Origin: Comamonadaceae bacterium | GTDB lineage: Bacteria > Pseudomonadota > Gammaproteobacteria > Burkholderiales > Burkholderiaceae_C | NCBI GenBank assembly: GCA_947476465.1 | Contig: CANJQN010000035.1 | Span: forward strand, 1-42,902 | Direction: 5' to 3' | DNA length: 42,902 nt | Shown: positions 1 through 7,903 of the stretch, piece after piece | Layout of the letters: every line of letters starts with the position of its first letter | Numbering within the stretch: position 1 is the stretch's first letter | Position numbers and translations under genes: made by a program | Notes under the pieces: model-generated | Databases searched by the model: none | What the model was told of the DNA's origin: nothing | Seen by the model: only the letters and a program-made list of their open reading frames with translations

Positions 1-282
1 CTTTTAGCGGTCGCCCTGGTGGCGATCGACCAGCGCCTGGTTTGCCGGCCTGGGCTCATACAGTAGTTCGAATCGCGCCCCGTTGCAGCTCACCTTTCCT
101 GTGACGCCGCAACCACTTAGTCCAATCGTCCGAATTTATTCCGGACACCAGTGCGCCTGCGCGGGCATGACGGAAGGCGTCGTGGCGCTGACCTGCAACC
201 CCCTGACCATCAGCGATCCGACAGCCCAGAACCTGCACCCCAAGTCACCATCGCAACCGTTCCAACAGCACGAAGGTTCCCG
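1..282. other. Non-coding stretch upstream of the first orphan gene
   Basis: I see no convincing gene here; the short open frames lack a ribosome binding site and recognisable content. Bases 128-146 form a weak hairpin (GTCCG and CGGAC arms around an AT-rich loop). Bases 150-170 resemble a decayed copy of the REP-like sequence found complete at 12749-12904. A promoter for the gene at 283 should lie here, but I found no TTCG-N16-TTCG (PIP/hrpII) box and no clear -35/-10 pair. Confidence 0.5.
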
Positions 283-798
283 ATGGGAGGCGTCATCAGC
301 TGCCTGCGCAAGTCCGCGCCCATCACCAACACGCGCGAGTCCAAGGCGTCCCAGCCCGCCGTGCCCGCCGGCCTGCAGCGCGGCTACATCTCAACCGCGG
401 TTCCCATGGTGCGGTCCCGCAGCGCCGCCAATGACCTGCAGGACAACCTCCACCTGATCCTGTCCTACTGCGGCCGGTCGCCACCAGACGTGTTGGAGGC
501 GCTGATGCGCCAGGTGATCGAGTCACACCCGGTGCACCTGTGGTCGGCATCGGACCTGCAACACGTGTTCGATCGCCTGACCGACCGTACCGAGGACCTG
601 AGCATCGACCAGATCCAGGCGCTGGCCACAGGGCTGTGCAGGGCCCACCAGGGCGCGTTGGCGCCGATGGCTCTCAACTGCGAGGCCGCTGACCGAAAGG
701 CCTTTTCGCCCGAACGCGCCCAGGCCTTTCATGAGGCGTGCACACGGATCGTGGACGCGCAATCGCAGCAGCGCCCCGCCGGGCCGCCAGCATCCTGA
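283..798 (+). CDS. Unrecognised 171-residue protein with MGGVISC N-terminus (effector candidate)
   Basis: I do not recognise a family. The start at 283 is chosen because GAAGG lies 6 nt upstream and because the next gene begins with the same peptide. The N-terminus MGGVISC has Gly2 and Ser6, which fits the eukaryotic N-myristoylation pattern MGxxxS/T, with Cys7 as a possible palmitoylation site. No signal peptide or membrane segment is seen. Residues 31-119 align with residues 61-148 of the downstream protein: shared QRGY, a D-x-x-DNL-x-L core, and a helix ending in GLC. The two genes are 58 bp apart and probably co-transcribed. Myristoylation-type N-termini are known from plant-pathogen type III effectors such as AvrB, AvrRpm1 and AvrPto; assigning that role here is inference. 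A longer in-frame start at 151 exists but has no support. Confidence 0.75.
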   Translation: MGGVISCLRKSAPITNTRESKASQPAVPAGLQRGYISTAVPMVRSRSAANDLQDNLHLILSYCGRSPPDVLEALMRQVIESHPVHLWSASDLQHVFDRLTDRTEDLSIDQIQALATGLCRAHQGALAPMALNCEAADRKAFSPERAQAFHEACTRIVDAQSQQRPAGPPAS

Positions 799-856
799 CA
801 GAACTGCGAACCCGCGGGAGTTACTCATCCGGATTCAACCTATCCCGGAGCATTCC

Positions 857-2008
857 ATGGGCGGCGTCATCAGTTCCCTTCGCGGCAAATCGCCTGATCC
901 GCGAGCCGTTACACCCACACCATCCGAACGCAAAGCCGAGGGCAAGCATGGCGTCGGCGCGAAAGCGGGCGGCATGCTGAGTGTCCGCCGCGTGGCGGGC
1001 GAACCGGCCATCGGCCTGGCCCGCCGTACCGTGGTCGCCCAGCGCGGCTATCGCGGTGACATCACACCCACGGTGCGGCAAGTGAACACAGGCCAGGCGG
1101 CCCACGACTTCCGGGACAACCTCGCCCTGCTTCTCAAGAACGCCAGCAAGCTGGGCCCGGGCGATCTGGAAGCCACCATGCGTGAAATCACACAGAATGC
1201 ACCGGCCCGATGGGACGTCGACCCGGTCGTCCATCAGCTCATCGCGCACCAGCCCGCGTTGAGCCGCGACCAGCTCTGGGCCTTGGGCCGGGGTTTGTGC
1301 GATGGAAGAGGTCTGGACACCTGCAACGCTGTGTTGGTGCAGGTAGGACAAGGCGCGGTTGTCCTAAAGCTTAGACAACCTGCCGCGGAACTTGCGGGAG
1401 GCGCTTTGAGCACCTTCAACGCCGACCCCGACGATGGGCGCGACCGCCTTTCGCAACAAATCAGTTTGTTGCTCAAGCTGAACGCGTCGCACGCGCGCCA
1501 CGGGGCCCCATTCGAGCATGCGCTGCTGGGTGCCCTGGTCCACGAGCGCGGCCTCGACGACATCTCGCCGGAGGACTATGAGCGCATCTGCCACGTCGCG
1601 GCACACCAGGTGTTCAACCAAGGCAATGAGTACGGGCACACGTTCTCGTGGTACATCCCTGGAAAAGACCATCCGCGCGAGCAGATCGCCACGCTCTTTG
1701 AGACCTACCGGAAACTTCACCAGGTGGAACGCCGGAACGAGCTGGTGGAACCCTTCTACCCGACCTACCTTGATGAGCCAACGACACGCCCCGTCCCGGC
1801 CGTTGCTGTGAGGCCTGCACGGCCAGAGTCCGCAGCCGCCAAGCGCCAGGCCGGTCTGAAGGAATCGAAAAGCAAAAGCGAGTCCAAGAGCGCAGGCGGC
1901 AGCGACACGCTGCCGCAAGAGGTGGCCAACTGGTTCATGCAGAACCCGGCGGCCGCCGAGAAGTTCTTCGCCGACCGGGCCAAGGCCAAGGCCAAGCCGG
2001 ACCTCTGA
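857..2008 (+). CDS. Unrecognised 383-residue paralog with MGGVISS N-terminus (effector candidate)
   Basis: Paralog of the gene just upstream. The start at 857 has GGAG 6 nt upstream and restores the shared peptide MGGVIS, again with Gly2 and Ser6 for eukaryotic N-myristoylation. Residues 10-60 are basic and low in hydrophobicity. Residues 61-148 match the upstream protein (QRGY, DFRDNL, GLC). Residues about 190-265 contain another helical stretch (ISLLLKLNASHARHG) that may be a diverged internal copy of the first. Residues about 320-383 are Lys/Ser/Ala rich and end in a basic tail. No signal peptide, transmembrane segment or enzyme motif is visible. The gene ends 12 bp from the convergent RND permease. 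A type III effector role is an inference from the N-terminus and lack of bacterial family resemblance. Confidence 0.8.
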   Translation: MGGVISSLRGKSPDPRAVTPTPSERKAEGKHGVGAKAGGMLSVRRVAGEPAIGLARRTVVAQRGYRGDITPTVRQVNTGQAAHDFRDNLALLLKNASKLGPGDLEATMREITQNAPARWDVDPVVHQLIAHQPALSRDQLWALGRGLCDGRGLDTCNAVLVQVGQGAVVLKLRQPAAELAGGALSTFNADPDDGRDRLSQQISLLLKLNASHARHGAPFEHALLGALVHERGLDDISPEDYERICHVAAHQVFNQGNEYGHTFSWYIPGKDHPREQIATLFETYRKLHQVERRNELVEPFYPTYLDEPTTRPVPAVAVRPARPESAAAKRQAGLKESKSKSESKSAGGSDTLPQEVANWFMQNPAAAEKFFADRAKAKAKPDL

Positions 2009-2020
2009 CCCAGGGTCAGA
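2004..2020. terminator. Perfect palindrome in the convergent gap
   Basis: TCTGACCC-A-GGGTCAGA is a perfect inverted repeat that includes the stop codon of the + strand gene and lies one base before the stop codon of the RND permease on the other strand. It could act as a shared bidirectional terminator, but neither side has a U-run. Confidence 0.4.
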
Positions 2021-5000
2021 TTACTTCGCGATCAGGTCGCCGTGTCCGTGCCCCTGCACCGGCGCGTCGTCCTTGACGTCGGTCTGGTCGGCCCCCGGCA
2101 CCTTTCGCCGTGCGAACAGTGTGTACATCGTCGGCACCACGAAGATGGTGAGCACCGTGCCCAGCGACATGCCGCCCACGATCACCCAGCCGATCTGCTG
2201 GCGGCTTTCGGCCCCGGCGCCGGTGGCAAGGGCCAGCGGCACCGCACCCAGCACCATCGCGCCAGTGGTCATCAGGATCGGGCGCAGGCGCTGCGACGAG
2301 GCCTTGATCACTGCCTCCAGCATGTCCATGCCCTGCTCGCGCAGCTGGTTGATGAACTCCACGATCAGGATGCCGTGCTTGGTGATCAGCCCCACCAGCG
2401 TGATCAGGCCGATCTGGGAGTACACATTGAGCGAGCCCCCTGACCACTTGAGCGCCAGCAGCGCGCCGATGATGGACAGGGGTACCGACAGCATGATCAC
2501 CAGCGGGTCGACAAAACTCTCGAACTGCGCCGCGAGCACCAGGAAGATGAACACCAGCGCCAGCACGAACACGACCGCCAGCGCACCCTGCGAGTTGCGG
2601 AACTCGCGTGACGTGCCATTGAGCTCGGTGGTGTAGCCAGGTTTGAGGATGCGGGCTGCGGTCTCGTTCATGAATTGCAAGGCCTGGCCCAGCGAGTAGT
2701 CGGGCGACAGGTTGGCCGTGATCGAGACCGAACGGCGCTGGCCGAAGTGATTGAGCTCGCGCGGGCTCACCGTCTCGCGCGTGGTGATCAGCGACGACAG
2801 CGGAATCATGGTGTCGCCGCGGCCGCGCACGTAGATGCCGTCGATGTCCTCGGGCACGTCGCGGCCGGTGGCACGGGCCTGGATGATCACGTCGTACTGC
2901 TCGGCGTCGCGCTTGTAGCGGGTGACCTGCCGGCCGCCCAGTGCGGTCTCCAGCGCGCGCGCCACCACATCGACCCCCACCCCCAGGTCGGCCGCCTTCT
3001 GGCGGTCGACCGCGATGCGCAACTCGGGCTTGTTCAGGCGCAGGTCGACGTCGGGCGAGACGATGCCGGGGTTCTTGGCGATCTCGTCGAGGAACTGGCG
3101 GGTCACGCGCGACAGGTTTTCGTAGCTGTCGGAGGTCTGGATGACAAAGTTCAGCGGCCGATCGCGAAAGCCCTGGCCCAGCGAGGGTGGCGTGATCGCA
3201 AAGGCGTTGACGCCCGGAAGCGCATTGAATTTGGGGCCCAGTTCGCGAGCGATCTCCAGCGTGCTGCGCTTGCGGTCTTCCCAGTCGATCGCCCGGTAGA
3301 CCACGCTGCCCTGCGACACGGTGGGGCTGCCCAGGCTGGCGAAGATGCGGTCGAACTCGGGGTACTGCTGGCCGATGCGTTCCAGTTCGCGCGCGTAACG
3401 GTCGGTGTAGTCCAGGGTGGCGCCGTCGGGCGCGTTGATGCTGGCCAGGATGGTGCCGCGGTCCTCGAGCGGCGCCAGCTCGGACTTCATCGTCGGCCAG
3501 ACCACCGCGATACCGGCGGCGCTGGCCGCCATCACCAGCAGGACGATCCAGCGCGCCTGCAACAACTTGCCCGCGCCGCCGCCGGCGCGGGCCGTGAGGA
3601 TCCAACGCAGCAGGCCACCATAGCCCCTGGACAGGCCCGTCAGGGCGCGCTCCATGCCCCGGTCGAAGAAGTTGGGCTTGGGGTTGTGGCGCAACAGCTT
3701 GGAACACAGCATGGGCGTAAGCGTGAGTGCCACGAAGCCCGACACCAGCACCGCGCCGGCCAGCGCCAGCGCGAACTCCATGAACAGCCGGCCGGTGCGC
3801 CCTGGGGTGAAGGCCAGGGGCGCGAACACCGCCACCAGGGTCAAGGTCATCGAGATGATGGCAAAGGCGACCTCGCGTGCGCCCTTGATGGCTGCTGCGA
3901 AAGGCTCCATGCCCTCCTCGATGTGCCGGAAGATGTTCTCCAGCATCACGATCGCGTCGTCCACCACCAGCCCGATGGCCAGCACCAGCGCCAGCAGGGT
4001 CAGGGTGTTGATGGTGAAGCCGGCCAGGGCCATCAACGCGAAGGTGCCGATCAGGCTGACCGGGATGGTGATGATGGGGATGATGGACGCGCGGGCGGTG
4101 CGCAGGAAGACAAAGATCACCAGCGCCACCAGCACGACCGCCTCGGTGATGGTGGTATAGACGTTCTTGACCGAGCGGTCGATGAACAGCGAGTTGTCGT
4201 TGGCGATGTCGATGTTGACGCCCGGCGGCAAGTCTTGCTGCAGCTTGGGGATCATGTCGCGCACGCCCTGGGACAGGATCAGAGGGTTGGCCGTGGCTTG
4301 GCGGATCACGCCCGCCGAGATCGCCCCCCGGCCATTGAGCCGCACGGTGCTGCGCTCGTCGGCCGGGCCTTCCTGCACCTGGGCGACGTCGCGCAGCTTG
4401 ACCGGAAAGCCATTGACCGTCTTGATCACGATATCGCCGAACTGGTTTGCGCCCACCAGGCCGGTCTGCGAAGTGACGCTGAACTCGCGCTGCTTCGACT
4501 CGATGCGCCCTGCGGGCACGTCGAGGTTGTTGCGGCGAACGGCGTCCTCGATGTCCTGGGTGGTCAGGCGAAAGCCGGCGAGCTTGCCGAGGTCGAGCCA
4601 GACCCGCATGGCGTACTTGCGCTCGCCGAAGATTCGCACGTCGGCCACACCCGTCACGGTCTGCAACCGTGGTTTGACGATGCGGTTGACCAAGTCGTTG
4701 ATCTGCAGCGGGTTGAGCGTATCACTGGTGAAGGCCAGCCAGATCACCGGGAAGGCGTCGGCCTCGACCTTGGCGATCACGGGCTCGTCGATGGCGGCGG
4801 GCAGCCGGTTGCGCACGCGGGAGGTGCGGTCCCGTACCTCGGCCGCGGCGGCGTCGGCATCTTTCTCGAGGCGAAAGCGCACCGAGATCTGGCTTTGCTC
4901 GGCGCGACTGATGGAGGTGATGACGTCCACCGCGTCGATGCCGGCGATGGAGTCTTCCAGCGGCTTGGAGATCTGGCTTTCGATCACCTCGGCGGAGGCG

Positions 5001-5158
5001 CCGGGGTACTTCACGCTCACGGTGACCACCGGCTCGTCGATCTTGGGGTATTCACGAACCGACAGCCGGTTGAAGCTCACGGCGCCGATCAGCACCACCA
5101 GCAAGGACATCACCGTGGCCAGGACCGGGCGGCGAATGGAAAGCTCGGACAGTTTCAT
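2021..5158 (-). CDS. RND efflux permease, HAE1 (AcrB/MdtB-like) family
   Basis: A 1045-residue inner-membrane proton/drug antiporter, the usual family length. It begins KLSELSIRRPVLATVMS, the first transmembrane helix, followed by a large periplasmic porter domain. Around residue 400 the fourth helix carries GLVVDDAIV, the Asp-Asp pair that relays protons. LITLVGLITKHGI in the C-terminal half supplies the conserved Lys. A second periplasmic domain lies between helices 7 and 8. The gene follows its membrane fusion protein by 18 bp, so the two form an operon. No outer-membrane TolC-type channel gene is adjacent, so a channel encoded elsewhere is presumably used. Substrates cannot be read from the sequence. 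The C-terminal tail is His/Gly rich. Confidence 0.95.
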   Translation of the reverse strand: MKLSELSIRRPVLATVMSLLVVLIGAVSFNRLSVREYPKIDEPVVTVSVKYPGASAEVIESQISKPLEDSIAGIDAVDVITSISRAEQSQISVRFRLEKDADAAAAEVRDRTSRVRNRLPAAIDEPVIAKVEADAFPVIWLAFTSDTLNPLQINDLVNRIVKPRLQTVTGVADVRIFGERKYAMRVWLDLGKLAGFRLTTQDIEDAVRRNNLDVPAGRIESKQREFSVTSQTGLVGANQFGDIVIKTVNGFPVKLRDVAQVQEGPADERSTVRLNGRGAISAGVIRQATANPLILSQGVRDMIPKLQQDLPPGVNIDIANDNSLFIDRSVKNVYTTITEAVVLVALVIFVFLRTARASIIPIITIPVSLIGTFALMALAGFTINTLTLLALVLAIGLVVDDAIVMLENIFRHIEEGMEPFAAAIKGAREVAFAIISMTLTLVAVFAPLAFTPGRTGRLFMEFALALAGAVLVSGFVALTLTPMLCSKLLRHNPKPNFFDRGMERALTGLSRGYGGLLRWILTARAGGGAGKLLQARWIVLLVMAASAAGIAVVWPTMKSELAPLEDRGTILASINAPDGATLDYTDRYARELERIGQQYPEFDRIFASLGSPTVSQGSVVYRAIDWEDRKRSTLEIARELGPKFNALPGVNAFAITPPSLGQGFRDRPLNFVIQTSDSYENLSRVTRQFLDEIAKNPGIVSPDVDLRLNKPELRIAVDRQKAADLGVGVDVVARALETALGGRQVTRYKRDAEQYDVIIQARATGRDVPEDIDGIYVRGRGDTMIPLSSLITTRETVSPRELNHFGQRRSVSITANLSPDYSLGQALQFMNETAARILKPGYTTELNGTSREFRNSQGALAVVFVLALVFIFLVLAAQFESFVDPLVIMLSVPLSIIGALLALKWSGGSLNVYSQIGLITLVGLITKHGILIVEFINQLREQGMDMLEAVIKASSQRLRPILMTTGAMVLGAVPLALATGAGAESRQQIGWVIVGGMSLGTVLTIFVVPTMYTLFARRKVPGADQTDVKDDAPVQGHGHGDLIAK

Positions 5159-5176
5159 TGCATGGGCCTTCGGTGA

Positions 5177-6514
5177 TCAGCGCTTGGGGGGCGCCGGGCC
5201 GGCCTGCGGCGCGGACGCCAGTTCGACGCAGGGGTTGGGGCCGCCTGCGGCATTGGCGGGTCTCACAGCGGCAGGCTTCACGGACTTGGCCGGGGCCGGG
5301 GCCGGGGCCGGGGCCGGGGCCGACGCCGCCGCGCTGGCTGCGGCAGCGGCGCCGGCGGCGCGCGGCGTCTCGGCTACCCGCACCGCCATGCCGTCGCGCG
5401 AGATGCGCTGTTGGCCCGCCACCACCACCGTGTCTCCCACCTGCAGGCCTGCGACGATTTCGACCTTGCCCGGTTGACGCTGACCGAACTTGACCTCGAC
5501 GCGCTGCGCGATCTTTGAATCCTGGTCCGGACCGTCCACCAATTTGTAGACAAACTGCCGGCCGCCCTGCGGCACGATGGCCTCTTCTGGCACCACGCGA
5601 GCATTGGCGCGCTCGCTGAAAACGGCGGTGATGCGCGCGAACATGCCGGGGCGAAGCTGCAGCTGCCGGTTGTCGATGCAACCGCGCACCCCGACCGAGC
5701 GGCCGGCGGAATCCACCAGCGGATCGATCGCCTGGATGCGGGCGCGGAAATTCATTCCCGGCAGGGCGTCCACGCCGACCGTCGCCGTTTGGCCGGTGCG
5801 CAGACGGGTCTGGTAGCGCTCGGGCAGGCGAAAATCGACCAGGATCGCATCGAGGTCTTCGATGTTCACGATGTCGGCGCCGTCCTTGAGGTAGTCGCCG
5901 ATGCCCACGTTGCGGATGCCGGTGGTGCCGTCGAAAGGCGCCAGGATGCGCAGCCGCTCGGCCTGCGCCCGCGCCAGCGCCAGCTTGGCCTCAGCCACCT
6001 GCATGGCGGCACCGCTCTCGTCGACCGAGCGCTTGCTGATGAAGCCCTGGGCCACCAGCTCCTGATTGCGCTTGTGGTTGGCCTGGGTGATCGACAACTC
6101 GGCCAGCGCCTGCTGCACCTGCGCGCGTTGCAACTCGTCGTCCAGTTGCACCATCAGCTGGCCGCGCCGCACGCGCTCGCCGTCGCGGAAATTGATCTGG
6201 CCCACCCGACCGCTCACCTCCGGGCGCAGCATCACGCTCTGGCGCGATCGCAGGGTGCCCACCGCCTCAGCGTCATCCACCAACCGCGCAACCTCCACCC
6301 TGGCCACCTCCACGGCGGGCGGCCGGGCCGGGGCGTTGCCGGGTCCGGCGCCGGCGCCGGACCCGGCGCGAGACGCGGCCCCGCCGGCGGATGTGACGGC
6401 CTTTGCGATGTCGGCCGCCGGACGCGACGACTTGTTCTGGTACCACCAGGCGGCGCCCGAGGCCGCCGCGATGCCGACAACGGCCACCACGACGTAAAGA
6501 GGTTTCGATGCCAT
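5177..6514 (-). CDS. RND efflux membrane fusion (periplasmic adaptor) protein
   Basis: A 445-residue HlyD/AcrA-type adaptor that links the RND permease to an outer-membrane channel. An N-terminal hydrophobic segment (residues about 6-22) ending WWYQNK anchors it in the inner membrane. A Gly/Ala/Pro linker follows, then a barrel-sandwich lipoyl half-motif (VMLRPEVSGRVGQINFRDGERVRRGQ), an alpha-helical hairpin (LAELSITQANHKRNQELVAQG), and beta-barrel and membrane-proximal domains ending near residue 385. The last 60 residues are an Ala/Pro-rich low-complexity tail including an (AP)n run coded by a GGGGCC hexanucleotide repeat. First gene of the pump operon. Its promoter should lie in the 147 bp before rnhA, where I see no clear box. 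Confidence 0.93.
   Translation of the reverse strand: MASKPLYVVVAVVGIAAASGAAWWYQNKSSRPAADIAKAVTSAGGAASRAGSGAGAGPGNAPARPPAVEVARVEVARLVDDAEAVGTLRSRQSVMLRPEVSGRVGQINFRDGERVRRGQLMVQLDDELQRAQVQQALAELSITQANHKRNQELVAQGFISKRSVDESGAAMQVAEAKLALARAQAERLRILAPFDGTTGIRNVGIGDYLKDGADIVNIEDLDAILVDFRLPERYQTRLRTGQTATVGVDALPGMNFRARIQAIDPLVDSAGRSVGVRGCIDNRQLQLRPGMFARITAVFSERANARVVPEEAIVPQGGRQFVYKLVDGPDQDSKIAQRVEVKFGQRQPGKVEIVAGLQVGDTVVVAGQQRISRDGMAVRVAETPRAAGAAAAASAAASAPAPAPAPAPAKSVKPAAVRPANAAGGPNPCVELASAPQAGPAPPKR
5288..5322. repeat. GGGGCC hexanucleotide tandem repeat
   Basis: About five and a half perfect copies of GGGGCC on the + strand, read on the coding strand as alternating Ala-Pro codons in the C-terminal tail of the membrane fusion protein. 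Because the unit is 6 bp, copy-number change keeps the reading frame. The G-rich strand could form quadruplexes. Confidence 0.9.
6338..6367. repeat. 30-bp perfect palindrome inside the adaptor gene
   Basis: The half-site GCCGGGTCCGGCGCC is followed directly by its exact reverse complement. It lies in the Gly/Ala/Pro linker near residues 50-59 of the membrane fusion protein. It is probably a by-product of GC-rich low-complexity coding, but it is perfect over all 30 bases. Confidence 0.9.
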
Positions 6515-6661
6515 GAAAAAAGATACTTTCTACCGCAGCCAGAGAGGGTTGTGGACTGACGAGACCTTCAGAAATGTAACAGCGCCACGGCTGGGCATCG
6601 CTTGTGCGCCGCAGCAAACCCTTCGGGTCGCTGGGCGTCCTGCAGGTTCAGTGGGCCAGGA

Positions 6662-7108
6662 TCAGCGCCCCAGCACCTGCTCGACGCCCCGATTGGCCAG
6701 CACATCAGCGCGCTCGTTGCCGGCGTCGCCGTTGTGCCCGCGCACCCATCGCCAATCGATCGCGTGGCCACCTTCGGCCACCAGCTTTTCCAGCTGCTGC
6801 CACAGCTCAACGTTCTTGACCGGCTGGCCGGCCGCCGTGCGCCAGCCTTTGCGCTTCCAGCCGGGCAGCCACTCGGTGATGCCCTTGAGCACGTACTGGC
6901 TGTCCACGTGCAGGGTGACCGCACAGGGCCGCTTGAGCGCCTGCAGGGCCTGAATGACGGCCATCAGCTCCATGCGGTTGTTGGTGGTGCCCAACTCACC
7001 ACCGAACAGCTCTTTTTCGGTGTTGCCGGACAGCATCAGCACGCCCCAGCCACCGGGGCCCGGATTGCCCTTGCAGGCGCCGTCGGTATAAATGTGCACG
7101 GAATTCAC
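6662..7108 (-). CDS. rnhA: Ribonuclease HI
   Basis: A 148-residue RNase HI that degrades the RNA strand of RNA-DNA hybrids. Catalytic acids are in place: Asp9 in IYTDGACKGNPGPGG, Glu47 in NNRMEL, Asp69 in HVDSQYV and Asp134 in GNERAD, with the active-site His125 in the GHNGDAG loop. The family length is about 150. The start is GTG at 7108, giving VNSVHIYTDG, preceded by AGGA 4 nt upstream; an upstream start would add an unrelated 60-residue leader. The start overlaps the stop of the methyltransferase by four bases (GTGA), indicating translational coupling. Confidence 0.96.
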   Translation of the reverse strand: MNSVHIYTDGACKGNPGPGGWGVLMLSGNTEKELFGGELGTTNNRMELMAVIQALQALKRPCAVTLHVDSQYVLKGITEWLPGWKRKGWRTAAGQPVKNVELWQQLEKLVAEGGHAIDWRWVRGHNGDAGNERADVLANRGVEQVLGR

Positions 7109-7884
7109 GTTTCCTGATTTTCCTGAGGTTGCGTTCCAAGGCGACGGGCGCCTTGGCCGCGGTTGGCCAGCGGCATGGGCGCCGCGGCGATGGCTGTGGG
7201 CCGCTTCCAGGTCTGGCCCATCAGCTTGACCCCGCGCACCCGCTTGACGGCCACGATGAAATACACGGCCCCGAAAATGGGCCACCACTTGGCGCCCAGG
7301 CGGTCCACCCACTCGAAGCGATCAAGCCAGACCTGGGTAGACAGGGCCGGCCGCCAGCAACCGAAATGGCCGGCCTCGACCTCGAAGTTGAGCAGCCGCA
7401 GCCAATCGCGCAGGCGCCGGTAGCCGATGAACTCGCCCGCCTCGGGCAGGAACATATGGCCGAACCCCATGCGCCGGTACAAGTGCGCGCGGCGCTGGCG
7501 CAAGCCCCACAGGCTGGCCGGGTTCAGGCCGCTGATCACCACCCGCCCCTCGGGCACCAGCACCCGCTCCACCTCGCGCAGTGTGGCGTGCGGGTCGGCG
7601 CTCAGCTCAAGTGAATGCGGCAGCACCACCAGATCGAGGCTGTGCGCTTCAAAGGGCAACGCATGGCTGTGCGCCTCCAGGTGATGGCGCCGCTCAAGCG
7701 CGCTTTCACCTTGTTGCAAACCGACCCAGCGGTGCGGCATGCGGTTGGTGCGCAGGGTGCCCAATTCGGGCAGGCCCAGCTGGAGCGCGTGATAGCCGAA
7801 AATATCAGCCACCGCCTCGTCGAAGGCGGCCTGCTCCCAGGACTTGAGATAAGTCCCGGCGGGCGTGTCGAACCACTGCTGCAT
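7105..7884 (-). CDS. Class I SAM-dependent methyltransferase
   Basis: A 259-residue protein of the Methyltransf_11 type, conserved upstream of rnhA in Burkholderiales (from memory). Residues about 88-130 carry ALPFEAHSLDLVVLPHSLEL, the motif after strand 4 in this fold, then the helix HATLREVERVLVPEGRVVISGLNP. The N-terminal glycine-rich SAM loop is degenerate (RWVGLQQGES), so motif I is weak. The substrate is unknown. The start at 7884 gives MQQWFDTPAG, the usual N-terminus of these proteins. It is divergent from gloB with only 19 bp between start codons, so the promoters must overlap. Confidence 0.85.
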   Translation of the reverse strand: MQQWFDTPAGTYLKSWEQAAFDEAVADIFGYHALQLGLPELGTLRTNRMPHRWVGLQQGESALERRHHLEAHSHALPFEAHSLDLVVLPHSLELSADPHATLREVERVLVPEGRVVISGLNPASLWGLRQRRAHLYRRMGFGHMFLPEAGEFIGYRRLRDWLRLLNFEVEAGHFGCWRPALSTQVWLDRFEWVDRLGAKWWPIFGAVYFIVAVKRVRGVKLMGQTWKRPTAIAAAPMPLANRGQGARRLGTQPQENQET

Positions 7885-7887
7885 TCC

Positions 7888-7893
7888 TATAAT
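7888..7893 (+). promoter_or_regulatory. TATAAT -10 box of gloB
   Basis: A perfect TATAAT lies 10 nt before the gloB ATG, so the predicted transcript would start about 2-4 nt before the start codon and be practically leaderless. The -35 region (around 7866) is a poor match. The element sits inside the 19-bp gap between the two divergent start codons. Confidence 0.55.
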
Positions 7894-7903
7894 CCGCTCG
7901 CTT

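Noticed and set aside
1..282. PIP/hrpII box (TTCG-N16-TTCG) or HrpL box upstream of effector candidates
   Set aside because: I checked the regions before 283, 36524 and 38593. TTCG occurs at 67 and 38463, but neither has a second half at the right spacing, and no GGAAC-N16-CCAC was seen.
2675..5176. An 833-codon open frame antisense to the RND permease
   Set aside because: Its translation is His/Asp/Gln/Arg-rich with no motif and mirrors the third-position GC of the permease gene; a shadow frame.
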